Part shown: positions 59,267 through 64,000 of the stretch, piece after piece
Layout: each line of letters begins with the position of its first letter
Position numbering within the stretch: the first letter of the stretch is position 1
Assembly: GCA_905221605.1 (NCBI GenBank)
Contig: CAJNDS010002349.1
Location: 186,001-250,000 of the forward strand
Direction: 5' to 3'
DNA: 64,000 bases
Source of the DNA: Symbiodinium natans
Taxonomy: Eukaryota > Sar > Dinophyceae > Suessiales > Symbiodiniaceae
The notes under the pieces: generated by a model
What the model was told of the DNA's origin: nothing
Databases searched by the model: none
What the model saw: the letters and a program-made list of their open reading frames with translations, nothing else
Program-made: the position numbers and the translations under genes

Positions 59267-61156
59267 TCAGTGACCTGGGTCGAACACACTGTAAACTTTT
59301 GTAAACTGTAGCTTCGCATCCTCTGAGGCTCCCGAGGCAGGGGCGAGGCAGAAGAAGGGCCTTCGCTTTTGTCGCTGCGTTGAGCCCGATGAGCTCGCTG
59401 GTGCTGAACTTGGCCGTGCTGAGCTCGCTCGTGCTGAGCTCGCTCGTGCTGACTTTGGTCGCTCTTGCTTGGTGCTCTGCGAGAACTGCGAGAACTCTGC
59501 CTGCTGTTGGGCCTGTCGCGCACTTCGCTGGCTTTGCCACTTGCGATTTCGTTCGTGGAAGCGGGCAAAGGCATCGTCCACCTCCTTTCGGTGCAGTTTT
59601 CTCGGCGTTCTAGGACTGATTGCTGAGGCTGCTGAGGCTGCCGGGAGCCCTGTGGAGCTCTCCGTGTCTGTGCCTTGGTGACTTTGGTGTTGCCTTTGCT
59701 GCCTTTGGCGGTCGCGCTTCTCCCTCAGCGCCTCCTGCCAACGCAGCTGCCGGTCGTACAGGGCGCGTGCGCTGTGCGCGCTGTGTGCAAGCCACTGGGG
59801 GCCGGCATCCATCGACGCAGGCGCGGCCCCAGTCGCCCCGGTCGCCCTCGTTCGAGGCATCCGAGTCTGAGGCTGAAAGGTGCATTCCTGCAACTCCATG
59901 TCCCGCTGCCGCTCTCGAAGCTGATGCTCTTTTGCCCGCTTCTCTTCAAGCCAGCGTTGGCCGCGCGTGTGCAGATCAATACCTTCGCCGAGACCTTCAG
60001 AGGATCCAACACTATGGGCGAGACCAAGACTTGGGCACGACAGGCCACACGAGGCGCGCGAAAGGCCCGCCTGCCGTGCGTGGCGTCCTCCGCGTTCCAT
60101 GCGTTCCTTCCTCGGTGGCATGGGCGAGGAGGGCGCAGAGGGGGAAGAGGGGGACGGGGGGGAGGACGCGAGGACATGCTCCAGGCGGCGGAGCGCCATG
60201 TCACGCTGGCGGCTCCGAACGCTGGCGCGCTCCCACCAATCGCCCATCCGACCCATCCGACCCATCCCCAAATCCCCGAGCGAGTCGAAGCTCCAGGTGG
60301 GGAGCGGCTCGCGGGGCAGCTTCGAAGACTTCAACCCCTTCGCCGTGAGCTGCATTGTGCGCTCCGGCGCCATGAAGCTGAAGTCTTCGAAGTCGCTCTC
60401 CGCACCATCCGCGCCATCCGCACCATCCGCACCATCCACACCCGGGTGCTCCTCCCGGTGCTCCTCAGAATCGAGCTCGTCGCTCAGCGCTGTGAGCTCG
60501 TGACCTGGGGAGCCATCGCACGAGCCATCGCCTTCGCGCGATGAAGAATGCAGTGAAGGAGGCACGGAAGGTTGCTCGCCCGTTGCCTCTTCCGGCAGCT
60601 GAAACAAGGACGGCGTCACTGGGGAAAGCCGGAGTTGGAAGTCTGAGGCCGTTGGGGCTTCGTCAGCTTCGTGGTCAGGGTCCCGGTCCACCCGGTCCTG
60701 GACCTCCTCCACGTGCCCCACAGGCCCCACGGGCCCCACAGGCCCCAGAAGCCCCTTGCTCCCAGTCGCTTCTTCCACTTTGCACGTGTCTATTTCGGCG
60801 ACATCAGCGTCGAAGATCGCAAGCCGGAACTCGACGTCCGCTGCCCAACGCTTCCAGCGACTTTGGTAGTCGAGGAGGGGATCTACTGGATCCTGCAGAT
60901 CCTGCTCCGCCTGCCTCTTCGACTTTGCCAACGTCTCTTCTCTGCGTTCTTCCTTCCGATCCTCCTCTCCCTCCTCTCCCACCTCATCCTTCTGAGATCC
61001 TCCTTCTAAGCCATTGGCTCCTTTCTTGGCCTCTTTGCTTGGCTCCGCTGGCAAGCGAAGCTTCGGAGGCACTTTTCTCGGCAAAGGCACAAGAGCCTGG
61101 CAGGCCTGCTGCAGGTGGCGTCTGAGCGCAAGGGCAGCTGACGTTGGACCGAACAT
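59267..61156 (-). CDS. 629-aa charged cytoskeletal-type protein
   Basis: This is the only long uninterrupted, non-repetitive ORF in the window. The start ATG at 61154-61156 is preceded two codons earlier by an in-frame TGA. Visible parts: a Lys/Glu-rich stretch (about 41-90), a tryptophan-containing helix DYQSRWKRWAADVEFRLAIF (96-115), a GPVGPVGPVG run (138-147), acidic regions with DGADGADGADG (241-251) and ESDFEDFSFM, then a module RWLEEKRAKEHQLRERQRD (401-419) followed by LQECTFQP (422-429). A second module is YDRQLRWQEALREKRDRQRQ (467-486) and a third RFHERNRKWQSQRSARQAQQ (532-551). A low-complexity SSARASSARPSSAP run ends the charged region. Charged helix plus CTFQP resembles modules of protist flagellar or cytoskeletal proteins; the exact family is not certain. 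It may be one exon of a larger gene, since CCCAG|GTCACT overlaps the stop. Confidence 0.75.
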   Translation of the reverse strand: MFGPTSAALALRRHLQQACQALVPLPRKVPPKLRLPAEPSKEAKKGANGLEGGSQKDEVGEEGEEDRKEERREETLAKSKRQAEQDLQDPVDPLLDYQSRWKRWAADVEFRLAIFDADVAEIDTCKVEEATGSKGLLGPVGPVGPVGHVEEVQDRVDRDPDHEADEAPTASDFQLRLSPVTPSLFQLPEEATGEQPSVPPSLHSSSREGDGSCDGSPGHELTALSDELDSEEHREEHPGVDGADGADGADGAESDFEDFSFMAPERTMQLTAKGLKSSKLPREPLPTWSFDSLGDLGMGRMGRMGDWWERASVRSRQRDMALRRLEHVLASSPPSPSSPSAPSSPMPPRKERMERGGRHARQAGLSRASCGLSCPSLGLAHSVGSSEGLGEGIDLHTRGQRWLEEKRAKEHQLRERQRDMELQECTFQPQTRMPRTRATGATGAAPASMDAGPQWLAHSAHSARALYDRQLRWQEALREKRDRQRQQRQHQSHQGTDTESSTGLPAASAASAISPRTPRKLHRKEVDDAFARFHERNRKWQSQRSARQAQQQAEFSQFSQSTKQERPKSARASSARASSARPSSAPASSSGSTQRQKRRPFFCLAPASGASEDAKLQFTKVYSVFDPGH

Positions 61157-61689
61157 GTCTCAAAAATCTCGAAGAACCTGATGCCCTCACAAAGACTGTA
61201 CAGACAAAGGCTGAAAGTGCTTGACGCTCTGTGCCTGGATCTCGCGCAAGGGCCGTCGTACTTCCAAACCTATCACAGGGAGGGCGAGGGAGTTGGCGAA
61301 GGTGGTGCAGTGCTCCCAATAAAGAATCACAGTGAACATTGCACAGGAGCACATGTTTAGCATCATTGTACATGAATACATATATATGCTCACCCCCCCA
61401 ATGGACCAACCGCGAATGAAAAGGACAGGAAAAACTAGTTGTTTAGTTGTTTTTGTCGTGCTTTGTGTTTTCTTGCGTGTTTTGCCTTATTTCTTGTGCT
61501 TTTTGTGCATTTCGTGCATTGTTGCACTTTTCTGGTGTTTTTTGCACTTTTGCACTTGTTTTGCTTTTTTGCACTTTTGCACTTTTTTGGCTTTTTACAC
61601 TTTTTTGGCTTTTCGCACTTTTGCACTTTTTTTGGTTTTTTTGCATTATTTTCATATACTGTGTTTTTTTCTATGCTTGTCTTATGCAT

Positions 61690-61860
61690 AGAAATCCCAA
61701 AATCCAAAAATCCAAAAATCCAAATATCCAAACATCCAAACATCCAAATATCCAAAAATCCAAAAATCCAAAAACCCAAAGTTCTCCGGACAATCTCCCA
61801 GGAAACTTTGGATTTTTGGATTTTTGGGTTTTTGGGTTTTTGGACTTTGGGATTTTTGAT
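61690..61860. repeat. Hairpin 1 of the foldback element
   Basis: Arms are (ATCCAAAA)n on the left and (GGATTTTT)n on the right. The loop at 61782-61805 contains TCTCCGGACAATCTCCCAGG on the plus strand. Confidence 0.85.
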
Positions 61861-61939
61861 GATTTTTATGTTTTTTTACATTCGAGGTTGGCTCATATTC
61901 GTTCTCCTTTTTTTTGAATGAAAGGAGGGCGACCATTCA

Positions 61940-62480
61940 AATGTACCCTTATCAGAATTTCAAATGCGTCTTACCTACTCGAAACGTGAACACTACATTC
62001 ATCGCACAACTAAATAGCATATTCAATAAGATTTTGAATATGATGTTTCTGTATATGAGGACCAGGTAAAGTCTTGCCTATTCAAATCACTGAGAAAAGC
62101 ACGTACATGGGTTATGCACAGGCCTTTGCCAAGGAGGCTTTAACAGAGAAGGCCTATATGTGCAAATATCGACTTTTGCATTTGAAAGAAGCTGAAATAT
62201 CCTTTTTTTCAATAAGAACCATTCTGGGATCACAGTACCTGCTGTTTAAGAAAAAGTCTATATCTCATGCACACCCTTTCTTTGCGATAACGATTTAGTT
62301 CTTCTGATCTTTTAATTCAAGCTCTTAATATTGCATTGCCCCCTGTGATTATTGCAGCAAAGCCTGCTCGAATCGCATTAACGTCTTAACTACTCGATTG
62401 AAAACTGTATCAAAAAACTAAGTAGCCTGTTCAAGCAGCCAATAAGGTTTTGAGAACATCCTACTCGAAAAGCCAACAAG
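61940..62480. other. AT-rich spacer inside the foldback region
   Basis: Contains TACTCGAAA and GTCTTA-type short repeats (near 61972, 62385 and 62462) and an open frame of 74 codons at 62074-62298 with no support. No gene is called. Confidence 0.4.
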
Positions 62481-62574
62481 AGGTTGAGCAGAAGAATTCA
62501 AGACAGTACTAGGGCTTGGGTCCAATACAGGGCTAGTGAACTGTCCCAATGGACCAACCGCGAAATTGAAAAGA

Positions 62575-62705
62575 AGTCCAAAAGTCCAAAAGTCCAAAAA
62601 TCCAAAAATCCAAAAACCCAAAAATCCAAAAATCCAAAGTTTCCTGGGAGATTGTCCGGAGAACTTTGGATTTTTGGATTTTTGGATTTTTGGACTTTTG
62701 GAGTT
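62575..62705. repeat. Hairpin 2 of the foldback element, loop inverted
   Basis: Same arms as hairpin 1. The loop at 62640-62663 is the exact reverse complement of the hairpin 1 loop. Confidence 0.85.
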
Positions 62706-62724
62706 TTAGATTTTTGGGCTTTGT

Positions 62725-63340
62725 GCTTTTTATGTTATTTGTGCTTTTTCATGTTTTTTCGTGCTTTTTTGCACTTCTTGCACTTCTTGCACTTTTTGCA
62801 CTTTTTTGCACTTTTTTTGCACTTTTTTTGCACTTTTTTGCACTGTTTGCACTTGTTTGCACTTTTGCACTTTTTGTGTACTTTTTGCACTTTTTTGTGC
62901 TTTTTGCACTTTTTGGTGCTGTTTAAATTTCGCAATATTTTTGCAAATATTTGTCCTCTTGAATGTGCTTTTCCAATCCAAAAAATCCAAAGATCCAAAA
63001 ATCCAAAAACCCAAAAACCCAAAGTTCTCCGGACAATCTCCCAGGAAACTTTGGGTTTTTGGATTTTTGGACTGTTGGACTTTTGGATTTTTGGATTTTT
63101 TGGATTGGAAAAGCACATTCAAGATGACAAATATTTGCAGAAAAAATGCGCAATTAGAAAAAAAGCACCAAAAAGTGCAAAAAGTACAAAAAAGTGCAAC
63201 AAGTGCAAAAAGTGCAAAAAAGTGCAAAACGTGCAAAAAAAAACAGAACAAGGCACAAAAGAACACACAAAGCACAAAAAAACACGAAACAAAAACACAA
63301 ACCATGCACAGGAAACACAAAAAGCACAAAGAAGTGGACA
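62725..63340. repeat. Hairpin 3 with very long arms
   Basis: The loop at 63025-63048 has the hairpin 1 orientation. Inner arms are the ATCCAAAA type. Outer arms pair GAATGTGCTTTTCCAATCC (left) with GGATTGGAAAAGCACATTC (right), then GCACTTTTTTGCAC runs with GTGCAAAAAAGTGC runs, giving a foldback of about 600 bp. Confidence 0.85.
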
Positions 63341-63479
63341 GGGAAAGCATGGCAGGGTACAGTGTCTCGAGAACCTTGGACATGTCGATGTGGGTCCATT
63401 GGGGTTAGAGGTTGGTCCATTGGGGGGGGGCGACCATATATATATATATATGTACGACGGACCCTTTATGTACTATTTG

Positions 63480-64000
63480 ATGGTTCCTGTCCCCCTTTCA
63501 AATTTTTAACGGTGTTAAAGATTTTAAGGATTTTAGCGCCTTTAAATTCCTGAAAATCCTTGAGATTTTGAAAGGGCTCTGGCTTTTAAAATTTTAAGGA
63601 TTTTAAGGATTTTAAGGCCTTCTAAATTCCTTAAAACCCTTAAAATTTTGACAGAAAATTAAATTATTTTGGGAAAGGGTCCGGGCCTTTTAAATTTGTA
63701 AACATCCTTAAACTTAAAACCCTTAAAATCCATAAAATTTTGAAGGCACGCCGGGCCTTTCAGATTTTTAAGGATTTTAAGGCCTTTCAAATTCCTGAAA
63801 ATCCGTAAAATCCTTAAAATTTTGACAGCCAGAGGCCTTTCAAATTTTTAAGGAGATTTTTTAAAAATGTAAATGGGCCAGGCCTTTCCCCAAAATAATT
63901 TTCAGGATTTTCAGGTTTATTCAGGATTTTCAGGATTTTAGTGCCTTTTAAATCCCTTAAATTGCTGAAAATCCTGAAAATTTTCAAGGCCCGGGCCTTT
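63480..64000. repeat. AT-rich repeat with TTTTAAGGATTTTAAGG units
   Basis: TTTTAAGGATTTTAAGGCCT and CCTTAAAATTTTGACAG segments alternate with a GGGCCTTT motif at irregular intervals of about 60-130 bp. The two strands are highly complementary, so the region folds. It continues past the window end. Confidence 0.8.

Larger units (their letters stand above)
61380..63450. mobile_element. Foldback-like element with three hairpins
   Basis: Inverted end sequences lie at 61390-61411 (CACCCCCCCAATGGACCAAC) and at 63408-63430 (GGTTGGTCCATTGGGGGG), both next to an ATATAT run. A third copy of AATGGACCAACCGCGAA lies at 62549. Inside are three hairpins with conserved 24-base loops and arms of ATCCAAAA or TTTTGGAT repeats, plus long arms of GCACTTTTTT. 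No transposase gene is visible. ORFs across it (FLHFFALF, KKCKKVQK) are translations of the repeats. Confidence 0.6.

Noticed and set aside
61435-63509. ORFs rich in Phe/Leu/Cys/His or Lys/Ala on both strands
   Set aside because: Translations of GCACTTTTT and ATCCAAAA repeats in the foldback element.
1-64000. tRNA, rRNA or snRNA genes
   Set aside because: No cloverleaf with a convincing GGTTCGAATC-type arm and no rRNA or snRNA core was recognised by eye. A covariance-model scan would be decisive.

Overview
This window looks like nuclear DNA of a dinoflagellate. The best evidence is a 19-base match to the dinoflagellate trans-spliced leader on the minus strand (19985-20003), sitting exactly at the 5' end of a LINE-type retroelement. 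Supporting evidence: candidate introns that often start with GC instead of GT and have AG|G acceptors, abundant CT/GA microsatellites, large minisatellite arrays, and low gene density. The family assignment is firm; genus cannot be told from this sequence alone. Nothing bacterial was seen (no operons, no ribosome binding sites, no CRISPR).

Layout. 0.8-1.9 kb: exon fragments of a minus-strand gene. 1.9-7.5 kb: a duplicated, partly inverted block of minisatellites. 8.7-9.5 kb: minus-strand exons of a second gene. 9.9-20.0 kb: a degenerate minus-strand retroelement region with an SL relic at 20.0 kb, ORF1 (coiled coil), an endonuclease/reverse transcriptase, and a further long gag-like low-complexity ORF, with GA-type microsatellite on both sides. 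20.1-22.7 kb: mostly repeats. 22.8-34.3 kb: a minus-strand exon-rich region containing a striking array of tiny phase-0 exons that repeat a two-part coiled-coil module, including a 610-bp apparently identical duplication. 34.4-42.9 kb: an AT-rich, apparently gene-free island of tandem arrays, including a 57-bp repeat with an internal hairpin. 42.9-46.5 kb: C-rich and triplet/hexamer microsatellites with one exon candidate. 48.3-59.2 kb: many short minus-strand exon candidates interrupted by copies of a MITE-like dispersed repeat. 59.3-61.2 kb: one long uninterrupted minus-strand ORF (629 aa, cytoskeletal-type charged protein). 61.4-63.5 kb: a foldback element made of three hairpins with one conserved 24-base loop. 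63.5-64 kb: AT-rich repeats.

Almost every credible coding segment is on the minus strand, which agrees with the unidirectional gene clusters known from dinoflagellates. Exon calls were made by eye from helical or charged reading frames with matching splice borders. They are candidates, not confirmed gene models, and most products are unrecognised.
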